Positions 44,094 through 52,848 of a stretch of 64,000 nucleotides of DNA are shown one piece after another. This stretch comes from JBEKCP01 sp049509515 (GTDB lineage Bacteria; Planctomycetota; Planctomycetia; Pirellulales; Thermoguttaceae), in contig JBEKZV010000028.1 in assembly GCA_049509515.1 (NCBI GenBank), forward strand, positions 52,756-116,755. Reading direction: 5' to 3'. The notes beneath the pieces were generated by a model. The model was given only the letters and a program-made list of their open reading frames with translations, ran no database searches and was not told the DNA's origin. A program made the position numbers and the translations under genes. The first letter of the stretch is position 1, and every line of letters begins with the position of its first letter.

Positions 44094-45068
44094 CAGGACG
44101 CGGAACCCCAGATTGACGCAACGGCTCACCGGGCTGTTCCAGTTGCGAAACGAGGCCCGCACGTAGAGCGGGAAGCTGTTCCAGGCGCCGCCCCGGCGGA
44201 CGCGGCGCGTCCCCGACTCCGGGCCGGCCGGGTCATCGACCGGCGACGCGGCATAGTAATCCTTGCCGTACCAGTCGCCGCACCACTGCCAGACGTTGCC
44301 GTGCATGTCGTAGAGCCCCAGCTTGTTCGGCGCCAGGCTGCCGACCGGGATCGTAAACTTCCCGTCCTTCGGCATCATGATCTCCTGCACGTGGGGAAAC
44401 TCGTTCTGGCCCTTGGCATCCTGGACGTTGGCCACCCGGGCCAGCCCGCCGGGATCGTCGCCGTTGGCATAGCGCGCGGACGTGCCCGCACGGCAGGCGT
44501 ATTCCCACTCGGCCTCGGTCGGCAGGCGGTAGGTCTTGCCCTCCTTGCGGCCTAGCCACCGGCAGAATGCCACGGCATCGTTCCAGGTCACGTCGACCAC
44601 GGGGTGCTCGTCGGTCTGTGCAAAGCCCGGGTTGCGCCAGTTGTACCTGGGATCGCGTCCCTCGCATTTGCCGGTCTGGGGGTTATACCCCCAGCCCCCC
44701 TCGCCGTCTCGCTCGGCCTCGGTCTTGTAGCCGGCGTCGCCGGTGAACTTCTTGAACTGGCCCACCGTGACTGCGTACCGGCCGAAGTAGAACGGCCTGG
44801 TAATCCGCACCCGGTGACGCGGATGCTCGTCCTGGAACAGGTAGTCGGTCTTGGCTTCGACCTTGTACGCGGGAAACGTCTTGAGCATATCGTCCAGCGA
44901 CTCGGTGCTGCCCATCATGAACTCTCCGGCGGGCACCGGAACGAGCTTCATGCCGATGGAGTTCGTCACTTCGCGCGAGTTGCCCGCTGCGGCGTTTTCG
45001 GCCGTCGCGGCCGGCGCACAGGGCACAGCCGCCAGCAGCAGTACCCATAGAATGGTCCGGATTCTCAT
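44028..45068 (-). CDS. Formylglycine-generating-enzyme/SUMF1-domain secreted protein
   Basis: 346 residues from ATG 45068 with AAAGGAG 7 bases upstream. A signal peptide (TILWVLLLAAVPCAPAATA) is followed by the FGE-sulfatase domain: NSIGMKLVPVPAGEFMMGS, YAVTVGQFKKFTGDAGY, HPVVDVTWNDAVAFCRWLGRKEGKTYRLPTEAEWEYACRAG, LGLYDMHGNVWQWCGDWYG and RRGGAWNSFPLYVRASFRNW. Many proteins with this domain lack copper-binding cysteines and are not true sulfatase activators; no sulfatase is nearby. The last ~18 residues after LGFRVLL run antisense over a plus-strand remnant and use unusual codons, so the natural stop may have been lost. Confidence 0.85.
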   Translation of the reverse strand: MRIRTILWVLLLAAVPCAPAATAENAAAGNSREVTNSIGMKLVPVPAGEFMMGSTESLDDMLKTFPAYKVEAKTDYLFQDEHPRHRVRITRPFYFGRYAVTVGQFKKFTGDAGYKTEAERDGEGGWGYNPQTGKCEGRDPRYNWRNPGFAQTDEHPVVDVTWNDAVAFCRWLGRKEGKTYRLPTEAEWEYACRAGTSARYANGDDPGGLARVANVQDAKGQNEFPHVQEIMMPKDGKFTIPVGSLAPNKLGLYDMHGNVWQWCGDWYGKDYYAASPVDDPAGPESGTRRVRRGGAWNSFPLYVRASFRNWNSPVSRCVNLGFRVLLTDLPVVELQHGAAGTVIQER

Positions 45069-45133
45069 CACAAGGCTCCTTTGGCAGTCGGGATCGGTTA
45101 AGGATGGTTGGTATGCCTGCTGTCCTGCGACCA

Positions 45134-45226
45134 GGAAAAGGTGACAGGCACCTTTTGCCGAAACGGCCCGGAGGCGGGCACCATGCTCGCATGGTCGCCG
45201 CACAAAAGGTGCCTGTCACCTTTTCC
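45134..45226. repeat. GGAAAAGGTGACAGGCACCTTTT inverted repeat
   Basis: A 23-base arm (45134-45156) is perfectly inverted at 45204-45226, each arm itself being a hairpin (AAAAGGTG...CACCTTTT). The 47-base centre contains CCATG-ctcg-CATGG. Palindromic element of REP type upstream of the FGE-like gene. Confidence 0.75.
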
Positions 45227-45228
45227 TC

Positions 45229-45420
45229 TCACCTCCGGTGGGCTGGCCGCAGAATCTGGAACAGGTTGCTGTAGCGATCGGTCCACAACCGGGTCGAAAA
45301 GTCGCCGCAAGCGTCTTTGGGGGGCGCGGCGGGAACCGCTTGCAGAAAGCCCGCGTTGCACGTCAGCAGCATCCGGCCGGAGTGGTACTCGACAAAGCCC
45401 GCAGCAACCCGCCACGGATG
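45229..45420 (-). pseudogene. Unidentified C-terminal gene remnant
   Basis: On the minus strand the frame FVEYHSGRMLLTCNAGFLQA and on to RLWTDRYSNLFQILRPAHRR-stop shows coding-like third positions. No start or family is recognisable, and the upstream side runs into the sigma-factor promoter. A 32-base segment at 45384-45415 recurs in inverse orientation at 41654-41685. Confidence 0.3.
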
Positions 45421-45448
45421 CCGAATTCCACCGGACCGCGGGGGCGCG

Positions 45449-45477
45449 TTGTGGCACGTTCCGGGCGGGTGTAGAAT
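45449..45477 (+). promoter_or_regulatory. Promoter of the ECF sigma-factor gene
   Basis: TTGTGG (45449-45454), exactly 17 bases, TAGAAT (45472-45477). It overlaps an in-frame ATG at 45476, so translation must start further on, at ATG 45500. Confidence 0.6.
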
Positions 45478-45499
45478 GAAGGGCGGTGGGCGATGGCAC

Positions 45500-46075
45500 A
45501 TGAGTCCGGATGGTTCGGTCACGCACTGGATTGCCGACCTCAAAGCCGGCGAGGCGTCGGCCGCAGAACGGCTGTGGCAGCAGTACTTCCATCGCCTGGT
45601 CGGTCTGGCCCGGCGGAAACTGGGCACGCGGCCCCGCCGGCTAGCCGATGAAGAGGACGTGGCCCTCAGCGCCTTCAAGAGCCTGTGTCTGGGGGCGGCG
45701 CAAGGGCGTTTCCCGCGCCTCTCGGACCGCGACAGCCTTTGGCCTTTGCTGGTTATCCTGACGGTCCACAAGGCGCAGGATTCGATCAAGTACGAGCGGA
45801 GGCAGAAGCGAGGTGGCGCCGCGGAGCCGCTCGCGCCGCAGGGCGACGGCGTCGAGGCCATGCTGAGCCGCGAGCCGACCCCGGAGTTCTCGGCCATCGT
45901 GGCCGAGAACTGCGTCCGCCTGTTAAGCCGCTTGGAGCCGGTGCCGCAGCAGATCGCACAATGGAAGCTGGACGGCTACAGCAATGCGGAGATTGCCGAC
46001 CGGCTTGGATGCGGACTGCGTACCGTCGAACGCCGTTTGGAGCTGATCCGGCGGATTTGGGAGCAGGAGGGGTAG
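45500..46075 (+). CDS. ECF-type RNA polymerase sigma factor
   Basis: 191 residues from ATG 45500. Region 2 includes ERLWQQYFHRLVGLARRKLGTRPRRLADEEDVALSAFKSLCLG; region 4 reads LLSRLEPVPQQIAQWKLDGYSNAEIADRLGCGLRTVERRLELIRRIW, a clear helix-turn-helix for -35 recognition. The DEEDVALSAF form is that of the planctomycete ECF group that sits next to Ser/Thr kinases. Longer in-frame starts are excluded by the promoter at 45449-45477. No anti-sigma is adjacent; the kinase 182 bases downstream is the likely partner in signalling. Confidence 0.88.
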   Translation: MSPDGSVTHWIADLKAGEASAAERLWQQYFHRLVGLARRKLGTRPRRLADEEDVALSAFKSLCLGAAQGRFPRLSDRDSLWPLLVILTVHKAQDSIKYERRQKRGGAAEPLAPQGDGVEAMLSREPTPEFSAIVAENCVRLLSRLEPVPQQIAQWKLDGYSNAEIADRLGCGLRTVERRLELIRRIWEQEG

Positions 46076-46131
46076 GGAAACTCGCGGCAGCAAGAATAGG
46101 AAACTTAGAGGCTGTCGGGAAGGGCAACAGT

Positions 46132-46233
46132 GTGGGGTGGGTCGACGGGCACCGCGCGCAGCATGGTCGGCGAGCCCCACCACAAGACTTCGCCCGAAGA
46201 ATGGTGGGGCTCGCTGCGCTCGACCCACCCTAC
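46132..46233. repeat. GTAGGGTGGGTCGA palindromic element, copy 3
   Basis: 102 bases, GTGGGGTGGGTCGACGGG to CGCTCGACCCACCCTAC. Same length and near-identical to copy 2 at 11300-11401. It lies between the sigma factor and the kinase, splitting what looks like a functional pair. Confidence 0.8.
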
Positions 46234-46257
46234 TACTGGGCCCCGGGGCCGGACATC

Positions 46258-48546
46258 ATGCCACCTGCCGAACTGCCTGACCCGCGGAGCGACCTCCGGC
46301 TTCCTTTAGACGCGCTCCGCGGGATCGACCTGCTCTGCGAGCGGTTCGAGCGCGCACTGCAGGCAAACCCCTCCGCGATTGCCGAGGATTACCTGGCCGA
46401 GTTGGCCGGGGACAGCTTTGCGGAAAGCGCATTGCTGCGCGAGTTGCTGGCCCTCGAGTTGGAGTATCGCTTGCGGCGCGGCGAGTTCCCGGCTGCTGAG
46501 GCGTGCTTGCGGCGATTCCCCGCCCACGCCGAGGTGGTGGCGCTGGTTTTCGAGGAAATCCGGGGCGGCCTGCCCCAGCCGGTGCCGGAGTTTCTCGTCG
46601 ATCATCCGCGCTATCGCGTGCTGCGGCGGCTGGGCTCCGGGGGCATGGGCACGGTCTACTGCGCCGAGCACCGCGTGCTCCAGCGGGCGGTGGCCCTGAA
46701 GATCATCAACCCCGAGCTGTTGGCCGATGCCGGCTCCGTCGATCGCTTCGTGCGCGAGGCCCGGGCCGCGGCCTGCCTGAACCATCCCAACGTGGTGGCG
46801 GTTTACGATGCGGAAACCGCGGGCGGCGGGCACTTCCTCGTCATGGAATACGTGGTCGGAACCGACCTGGCCCAACTCGTCCTCCGCCAAGGCCCGCTGC
46901 CGGTCCCCTTGGCTTGCGACTATATCCGCCAGGCCGCTCTGGGCCTGCAGCATGCTTGCGAGCATGGCATGGTCCACCGCGACATCACGCCCCGCAACCT
47001 GATGCTGACCGAGCACGGCCAGGTCAAAGTGCTCGATTTCGGGCTGGCGTACTTCGTGAGCGAGGCCCGGACTGCGGATCGCCTCGGCGCCGCCGACGTT
47101 TTGCTCGGCTCCGTCGATTACATGGCGCCGGAACAATCGGTCGATCCGCACGCCACGGATATCCGCGCCGATATCTACGGCATGGGCTGCACCCTTTTCT
47201 TCTTGCTCACCGGGCAACCGCCCTTCCCCGGGGGGACGCTGTCGGAGAAGTTGCAGGCACACGCCCAGCGCGCGCCGCCGGCCGTCGGCGACATCCGCGC
47301 GGGCGTGCCGCCGGCACTATCGCTGGTCCTGAGCCGCATGTTGTCCAAATCACCCGGTAACCGATACCAGACGCCGCTGGAGGTCGCGTTCGCGCTTTCT
47401 CCCTTCAGCCAGGGCGGAGGGCCGGCGGCGGTGCGACGACCGCTCGCCTCCGGCCGGCGTGCCTGGATTGCGGTTGCGGTGAGCGTGGTGCTCTGCGGGT
47501 TCGTTCTGAGCCGGTGGTGGCCGGTGGACCATCCCTCTCCCGCCGGACCGGGCGAGCCGACGGAAGCCCAGCGGCTGTATCGCGAAGGTCTCCTGCTGGT
47601 GGGACAGCGTCAGGAGCCGCAAATGCGGTTCGCGATCCAACGGCTCCAGGGCGCCGTCCAGGCGGACGCGGGCTTCGCGCCGGCCTACACCGCCCTGGCC
47701 GACGCCTACAACCTCTGCGGCGATTACGGCTGGGGGATGGCGGACGACGTGTTTCCCAAGGCCGAGGGGGCGGCACGCAAGGCCCTCGCCCTGGACGAGC
47801 ACCTGGCCGAGGCCCATCTGGCCCTGGCGGTTGCCCTGGAAGCCTACGACTGCGATTGGACGCACGCGGAAGCAGAGTACCGGTGGGCGCTGGCGCTCAA
47901 TCCGCAACTGCCGGCCGCACACCACTGGTATGCGTGGTTTCTCGCGCAGTTGGGGCGCTGGGACGAGGCGACAAGCCACATCGAGCAGGCCCAGCGACTT
48001 GGCCCGGACGAGGTCATTATTGCCAACAACGTGGGCAAAATCTATTACTTGCGTCGTCGTTATGCCGTGGCCGTGAACAAGCACAAGTACGCTCTGGAAC
48101 TCAACCCGGATTTCCGCAAAGCCCACCGTGACCTGGGACTGGCGTATGCCGAGATGGGGAAGCTGGCCGAGGCGCTGGCGGAACTGGACCGGGCCAAGGG
48201 ATTGACTGAAGATGGGCGGGATTTGCTCGGCGCGCGGGCATACGCTTACGCTCGCAACGGGCATGCCGAGGAGTCGCGGCGATTGCTCGCCCAGCTCGAA
48301 CCCCTGGCCCGGGAAAAACCGCTCGCCTACGAGATTGCCGCGGTTTACGCCGCCTTGGGAGAAAAGGACTCGGCCTTCGCCTGGTTGCAACGGGCTTTCG
48401 GCGAACACTCGGCCGGGAGGTCCGGCATCGCGGTCGATCCGCGACTGGATGGCCTGCGTCCCGATCCGCGCTTCAAAGCCCTCCTGAATCGCATGGGGCT
48501 GGCGGACCATGCCGGCGGCGCACCGGCACCGGGCCGTCGCACCTGA
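46258..48546 (+). CDS. Membrane Ser/Thr protein kinase with TPR domain
   Basis: 762 residues from ATG 46258; the open frame extends upstream only through the repeat element. After ~115 residues of helical leader the kinase domain has LGSGGMGTVYCAEH (G-loop at 125), VALKII (ATP lysine), HRDITPRN at 240-247, LDFGLA (D260) and SVDYMAPEQ. The HRD-x-K-x2-N motif has Thr (T244) where nearly all Ser/Thr kinases have Lys. A single membrane segment (AWIAVAVSVVLCGFVLSRWW, ~400-420) is followed by about eight TPR units. Signalling partner of the upstream ECF factor is likely (position). Confidence 0.88.
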   Translation: MPPAELPDPRSDLRLPLDALRGIDLLCERFERALQANPSAIAEDYLAELAGDSFAESALLRELLALELEYRLRRGEFPAAEACLRRFPAHAEVVALVFEEIRGGLPQPVPEFLVDHPRYRVLRRLGSGGMGTVYCAEHRVLQRAVALKIINPELLADAGSVDRFVREARAAACLNHPNVVAVYDAETAGGGHFLVMEYVVGTDLAQLVLRQGPLPVPLACDYIRQAALGLQHACEHGMVHRDITPRNLMLTEHGQVKVLDFGLAYFVSEARTADRLGAADVLLGSVDYMAPEQSVDPHATDIRADIYGMGCTLFFLLTGQPPFPGGTLSEKLQAHAQRAPPAVGDIRAGVPPALSLVLSRMLSKSPGNRYQTPLEVAFALSPFSQGGGPAAVRRPLASGRRAWIAVAVSVVLCGFVLSRWWPVDHPSPAGPGEPTEAQRLYREGLLLVGQRQEPQMRFAIQRLQGAVQADAGFAPAYTALADAYNLCGDYGWGMADDVFPKAEGAARKALALDEHLAEAHLALAVALEAYDCDWTHAEAEYRWALALNPQLPAAHHWYAWFLAQLGRWDEATSHIEQAQRLGPDEVIIANNVGKIYYLRRRYAVAVNKHKYALELNPDFRKAHRDLGLAYAEMGKLAEALAELDRAKGLTEDGRDLLGARAYAYARNGHAEESRRLLAQLEPLAREKPLAYEIAAVYAALGEKDSAFAWLQRAFGEHSAGRSGIAVDPRLDGLRPDPRFKALLNRMGLADHAGGAPAPGRRT

Positions 48547-48665
48547 CTTCCACCATGCCGGGGAAGAGGCGGTCTTGGGGCAAGCCTGCCGATTCGATGG
48601 GGGGGCGTACACGACGCTCCTGCCCGCGACTTTGGGCGATGCCCAGTCATTCTTGGCCCGGTCAC

Positions 48666-50405
48666 TCACTTTCCGGGGCGGAACTCGTCGACCACCTTGG
48701 CGTACTTGCCCAATTCGCTGTAGTTGTTGGCCCAGGTCGTGTACATCACCCCGCTGACGTTGGGATACTTCACGGCCATCCGCAACCAGTCGGCCATCCG
48801 CTCAGAGGGCGCGTCGTAGTAGCCGCAAAGGATCTGCCGGTGTCCGCGGCCGGCGAACCAGGCCAACGTCTTCTCGTGGGCCGTCCAGTTCATGATGATC
48901 ACGTCCTTGTCGAGCCCCGCCCACGAGCCGGTGAAGGGCGCCTCGCCGCGGACGAGATAGTATTTGCCCGGGCCGGCGTTGTGGTTCGGGTCGAACATGT
49001 CGCTCCAGACATAGATCGGCTTCTGCGGATCTTCCCGGCGGATCATGGCCGTCGAGCGCCTGACGTTCTCGGCCAGCATCTGCCCGCACGTCTTGCCCGT
49101 CTTGCGGCAGGAGTCGTCCCAGCCCATGTGGCGGATTTCGTCGTGCGTCATCATGTATCCGTCGGGTTGCACGACTTCGTGTACGCTGTGGAGATTGCGG
49201 CCCAGGATCTGCCACATCTTGGGCTCGTTCCAGCAGGCGAAGATGCCGTAGCCCAGCGTAATCATGGCATGGCTGTACGAGGCCAGCACCCGCTGCCCCT
49301 CCTCGAGCCGGCTGCCGGCGGGAAGTGTTACCGCGGGGCCTTCGTACCACGGCTTGTAGGCCCCCGGCCAATCGGTGTTGCCCAGCTTGGGATCGACCGC
49401 TTTGGCGAAATCGCGGCCCTCCTGGTAAACCGTGTTGCCGTCCGCGCTGGTGATCCGGAACTTGAGGCTGTCGCGGCGGATGAGGTTCACGAAGCCGCCC
49501 GGCTCCAAGCGGAGGTCGTCCAGCCAAAGCTTGCCCTTGTTGCCGCCCCAGGAGCCGACGTAGATGCCCACCTGGTCGTTGTCCAGGGTGTTGAAAACGA
49601 TGTCGTACTTGGTCCAGTCCTGGGTGGGCTTGATGTCGAACGCCTGATGGTCCAATGCCTGGCCCGCGCCGCCCTTCAGCAGCGCGAGGGCCATGAAGTT
49701 GAAAGTGCCCGGGGCGTCGAAGCCCTCCGTCTTGACCTGGACCGACATGTGATAATAGCGGAACGGTTTCACCTTGACGGCCTGATTGATGCGGCCGTTG
49801 CCGTGCGGGCTCTTGGCCTTGATGTCTTCGAAGCGGATGGAGTTCTTGCCTTCGATCTTCACCTTCGTGTCGACATGGCCCAGCGAGCCCAGCTCGTCGA
49901 CGTACCAGCCCGGCACCCGCCCGTAGGCATCGGCCTCCAGGCCGGGGTTGAGGAGCTTCAGGTCATCGTCGGCCGGCACGAGCCGCCGGCCCTTGACCAC
50001 GAAGGGCGCATCTTCCACCGGCATCCCCTCGGCCAGGCTGGGATCGTTGCTCAAGAGATCCGCGCCCTGATCGCACACGCAGGCGATGAACTGGAGCTTC
50101 AGATCTCGGGCGGCTTGCCGCAGTCGCTTGACGTTCGTCTCGTAGCGCGGGCGATCGACGGTTACCTTTTCATCCCAGCGGCTGAACTTGCAGTCGGTCA
50201 CGACGACTCCCGTATAACCGGCGGCGGCCGCATCCTTCATCGTCTTCACGCAGCGATCGACCTCTTCCGGGTGCATGTAGTTGCCGCCCAGATAGACGAG
50301 CTTCGTGGCGGCGATGGTTTTCGGATCGCTCATGATCTTGGAGTCCAGGGCCAGCCCATGGGACGCGACCACGACGACGGCCAGCACCGCAGCGGCAAAC
50401 TTCAT
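48666..50405 (-). CDS. Secreted TIM-barrel-like protein with inserted CBM-like domain
   Basis: 579 residues from ATG 50405 with AAGGAG 8 bases upstream. A signal peptide (FAAAVLAVVVVASHGLALD) precedes a barrel half with YLGGNYMHPEEVDRCVKTMKDAAAAGYTGVVVTD. Residues ~150-300 form a beta-sandwich (NPGLEADAYG, RYYHMSVQVKT, GKLWLDDLRLEPGGF), like carbohydrate-binding modules. The second half of the barrel contains VQPDGYMMTHDEIRHMGWDDSC, PIYVWSDMFDPNHNAGPGKYY and RQILCGYYDAPSERMADWL. This resembles GH20/GH-like folds with an acidic D-E pair (THDE). Reaction is not assigned. Confidence 0.6.
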   Translation of the reverse strand: MKFAAAVLAVVVVASHGLALDSKIMSDPKTIAATKLVYLGGNYMHPEEVDRCVKTMKDAAAAGYTGVVVTDCKFSRWDEKVTVDRPRYETNVKRLRQAARDLKLQFIACVCDQGADLLSNDPSLAEGMPVEDAPFVVKGRRLVPADDDLKLLNPGLEADAYGRVPGWYVDELGSLGHVDTKVKIEGKNSIRFEDIKAKSPHGNGRINQAVKVKPFRYYHMSVQVKTEGFDAPGTFNFMALALLKGGAGQALDHQAFDIKPTQDWTKYDIVFNTLDNDQVGIYVGSWGGNKGKLWLDDLRLEPGGFVNLIRRDSLKFRITSADGNTVYQEGRDFAKAVDPKLGNTDWPGAYKPWYEGPAVTLPAGSRLEEGQRVLASYSHAMITLGYGIFACWNEPKMWQILGRNLHSVHEVVQPDGYMMTHDEIRHMGWDDSCRKTGKTCGQMLAENVRRSTAMIRREDPQKPIYVWSDMFDPNHNAGPGKYYLVRGEAPFTGSWAGLDKDVIIMNWTAHEKTLAWFAGRGHRQILCGYYDAPSERMADWLRMAVKYPNVSGVMYTTWANNYSELGKYAKVVDEFRPGK

Positions 50406-50827
50406 AACATGCTCCTTGTCTGGAATTCTCCCCGCTCCCTTTGGGAGACGGGCAGCCGTGAGGGGCCGGTGGGAGCCGCCCATCGCCCCTTCACCCCCAC
50501 CCTCTCCCGAAGGAAGAGCAGGTTGCCATGCTACCATGCGGCGCCGGGCGGGCGAAAGGGGACAGGTCCATGTTTTCGGATTGCGCCCCGCCTGTACACC
50601 ACCTCCTCTGGCCGAAAAATGGACCCGGGTACCCTCTGGGTGCCACCCGCCCTGTGAACGGTTGCGTGCCGCACCTCAAGGGACTTGGCCGGGTGGGTAC
50701 GCCGCACGGTGGTCCTACCCTTGCCCAGGCCATACAATAGCGTTGTCGGAGCCGAGACACAATCGAACGGCAAGCATTGGACCGGCAAGAGGCTACGGCC
50801 AAACACCCGTGGTATGGAAAGTCCTCG
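50406..50827. other. Intergenic region rich in degenerate palindromes
   Basis: No gene is seen. It holds a CTCCCTTTGGGAG hairpin (50435-50447), the sequence GAAAGGGGACAGGTCCATG near 50554 that faces GGCCGAAAAATGGACCC near 50610, and TACAAT (50733-50738), a possible -10 for the PhyH gene. Confidence 0.45.
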
Positions 50828-51739
50828 ATGGAAGATCTATCGCAATACCAGCAGCCGATCACCTCGATGTTCCCGGTCCCCGGCTCGCCCGACGAGTGGC
50901 GGCAACATGCCCTCAGCGGCGAGCAGTTGGAGTCTTACGAACGTGAGGGATATGTCGCCGGCATCCGGCTTCTGACGGATGCACAGGTGGACGTGTTGTG
51001 TGACGAGCTGACGCCGCTGTTCGAGCCAACCCATCCCCGGCACGGACTGTTCCACGAGTTCCATTCCAACGAATCCAAGGACAGCCGTACGGTCCTGTTT
51101 CACGCGCTGGGGGCGTGGCGCATCGCCCGGGCCTTTCACGACATCCTGTGGAACCCGGCCTTTACCGTGCCGGCCAGCCAACTGATTGGCGGGCCCGCAC
51201 GTTTCTGGCACGACCAGTTGTTCTGCAAGCCGCCCCGGCACGGAGGCGTTGTGGCATGGCACCAGGACTACTCCTACTGGACCCGCACCACGCCCATGGC
51301 GCATCTGACTTGCTTCATCGCCCTGGATGACACGGACCTGGAGAACGGCTGCCTGCACCACGTGCCGGGGACTCACCGCTGGCCGCTGCTGCCTATCACG
51401 GGGCTGGCCGGGGACATGGACGACATCCAGAGGGTTCTCAACGACCAACAGAAGGCGATGTTCCGCCCCACGCCCACCAAGCTCAAGCGAGGATGCGCCT
51501 CGTTCCACCATCCGTTGACCATTCACGGATCATTCGGCAATACGTCCGAGCGGCCGCGGCGGGCGACGGTGATCAACGTGTTCCGCGACGGCGTCGTGTC
51601 GGCCTCGGAAAAGCCCTTGCTCGAAGGGCTGCCGGCAATTCCGCCCGGCCGGCCGCTGTGCGGCCGGTTCTTCCCGCTGTTGTTCGACCCGGAGCGAGCG
51701 GGGGTGGGCGACTTGGCGGTTGCGCGAGGGCTGCCGTGA
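50828..51739 (+). CDS. Phytanoyl-CoA dioxygenase (PhyH)-family protein
   Basis: 303 residues. Fe(II)/2-oxoglutarate-dependent hydroxylase fold. The iron triad is H145-x-D147 (AWHQDYSYW) with distal H236 (HHPLTIHGSFGN). The start at 50828 (ATG) is favoured over an upstream TTG; it follows GGAAAG. The conserved region HLTCFIALDDTDLENGCLHHVPGTHRWPLL is typical of the family, which hydroxylates diverse substrates. Located just before an aldo/keto reductase. Confidence 0.82.
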   Translation: MEDLSQYQQPITSMFPVPGSPDEWRQHALSGEQLESYEREGYVAGIRLLTDAQVDVLCDELTPLFEPTHPRHGLFHEFHSNESKDSRTVLFHALGAWRIARAFHDILWNPAFTVPASQLIGGPARFWHDQLFCKPPRHGGVVAWHQDYSYWTRTTPMAHLTCFIALDDTDLENGCLHHVPGTHRWPLLPITGLAGDMDDIQRVLNDQQKAMFRPTPTKLKRGCASFHHPLTIHGSFGNTSERPRRATVINVFRDGVVSASEKPLLEGLPAIPPGRPLCGRFFPLLFDPERAGVGDLAVARGLP

Positions 51740-51761
51740 CGCAGGCACTCCCAAACGATCC

Positions 51762-51791
51762 TTGACCGGCGGCCGGCCGGCGGGTTACAAT
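51762..51791 (+). promoter_or_regulatory. Promoter of the aldo/keto reductase gene
   Basis: TTGACC (51762-51767), 18 bases, TACAAT (51786-51791), 44 bases before the ATG. Confidence 0.6.
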
Positions 51792-51835
51792 CGGCACGAG
51801 TCCTTGCCATCCTCCGCCGCTACCGCGAACGCACC

Positions 51836-52834
51836 ATGAAGTACCGCCGCCTGGGGTGCACGGACTTGGAAGTCTCCACGGTCTGCATGGGGTGCTGGTC
51901 GATCAGCACCAAGGACTTTTTCTGGGATGGCCAGGCCCGCGAGGACTCCATCCGCGCGATCCACGGCAGCTTGGAGGCGGGCGTGAATTTCTTCGACACG
52001 GCCCCGGCCTACGGCAACGGGGAGTCGGAGGAGATCCTCGGCGAAGCTCTCCAGGGGCGGCGGGCGAAGTGCGTCGTGGCCACCAAGGTGCCGCCCGGCG
52101 ATTTGGAACCCGCCAAGCTCCGCGCCAGTTGCGAAGCGAGCTTGCGGGCGCTCCAAACCGATTACGTGGATCTGTACCAGGTCCACTGGCCCAACCCCGG
52201 CGTGCCCTGGGAGGCCACCTGGGGCGCGCTGGCCCAACTGCAGGCCGAGGGGAAGATCCGCGCCGCCGGCGTGTCGAACTTCGGGGTCAGCTATCTCGAG
52301 CAACTGCCGCACCGGGGACGCGCCGAGACCAACCAGTTGCCGTACAGTCTCTTGTGGCGGGCGGTCGAGTACGAGATCCTGCCGTGGTGCCGAGCCCACG
52401 CGACGGGCCTCTTGTGCTATAGTCCGCTGGCGCAGGGACTATTGACGGGCAAGTTCCGCGCGCCGCAGGAAGTGCCCGACAAGCGGGCGCGGACCCGGCT
52501 GTTCTCTGCCCGGCGTCCGCTGACCCGCCACGGCGAACCGGGCTGCCAGGACGAGGCCTTTGCCGCGATCGACGCCCTGCGGGCCATTGCCGCCGAGGTC
52601 GGCCAGGCCTTGAGCCGCGTTGCCGTGGCATGGTTGCTCCATCAGCCGGGCGTTGCCGCGGTGGTGGCCGGGGCCCGCGATGCCCGGCAGGCGGCCGATA
52701 ACGCGCAGGCTGCCGAAGTGGAACTCGACGATGCCGTGACGCGGCGACTGGCCGAAGCGACGGAGACTGTCAAACAGATCATCGGGGCCAATGCCGATCC
52801 CTGGGAGCACGTCTCCCGCATGGAACGGCCGTAA
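51836..52834 (+). CDS. Aldo/keto reductase
   Basis: 332 residues of the AKR superfamily. The catalytic set is D54 and Y59 (FFDTAPAYGNGESEEILGEAL), the Lys in VVATKV, and the His in YQVHWPNP. The NADPH-binding side includes CYSPLAQGLLTGKF and VAWLLHQPGVAAVVAGAR. It reduces or oxidises sugar- or aldehyde-type substrates. Its own promoter is present. A lipoprotein glycosidase starts 14 bases downstream and is probably co-transcribed. Confidence 0.9.
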   Translation: MKYRRLGCTDLEVSTVCMGCWSISTKDFFWDGQAREDSIRAIHGSLEAGVNFFDTAPAYGNGESEEILGEALQGRRAKCVVATKVPPGDLEPAKLRASCEASLRALQTDYVDLYQVHWPNPGVPWEATWGALAQLQAEGKIRAAGVSNFGVSYLEQLPHRGRAETNQLPYSLLWRAVEYEILPWCRAHATGLLCYSPLAQGLLTGKFRAPQEVPDKRARTRLFSARRPLTRHGEPGCQDEAFAAIDALRAIAAEVGQALSRVAVAWLLHQPGVAAVVAGARDARQAADNAQAAEVELDDAVTRRLAEATETVKQIIGANADPWEHVSRMERP

Positions 52835-52848
52835 AGGGGGGCTTGGGA

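Noticed and set aside
45685..46257. Long upstream extension of the kinase frame through the sigma gene and repeat
   Set aside because: It overlaps the sigma factor in another frame and the palindromic element; it is open by chance.
50777..50827. TTG start for the PhyH protein
   Set aside because: The 17 extra residues have no conserved features, and an ATG with a purine-rich leader lies at 50828.
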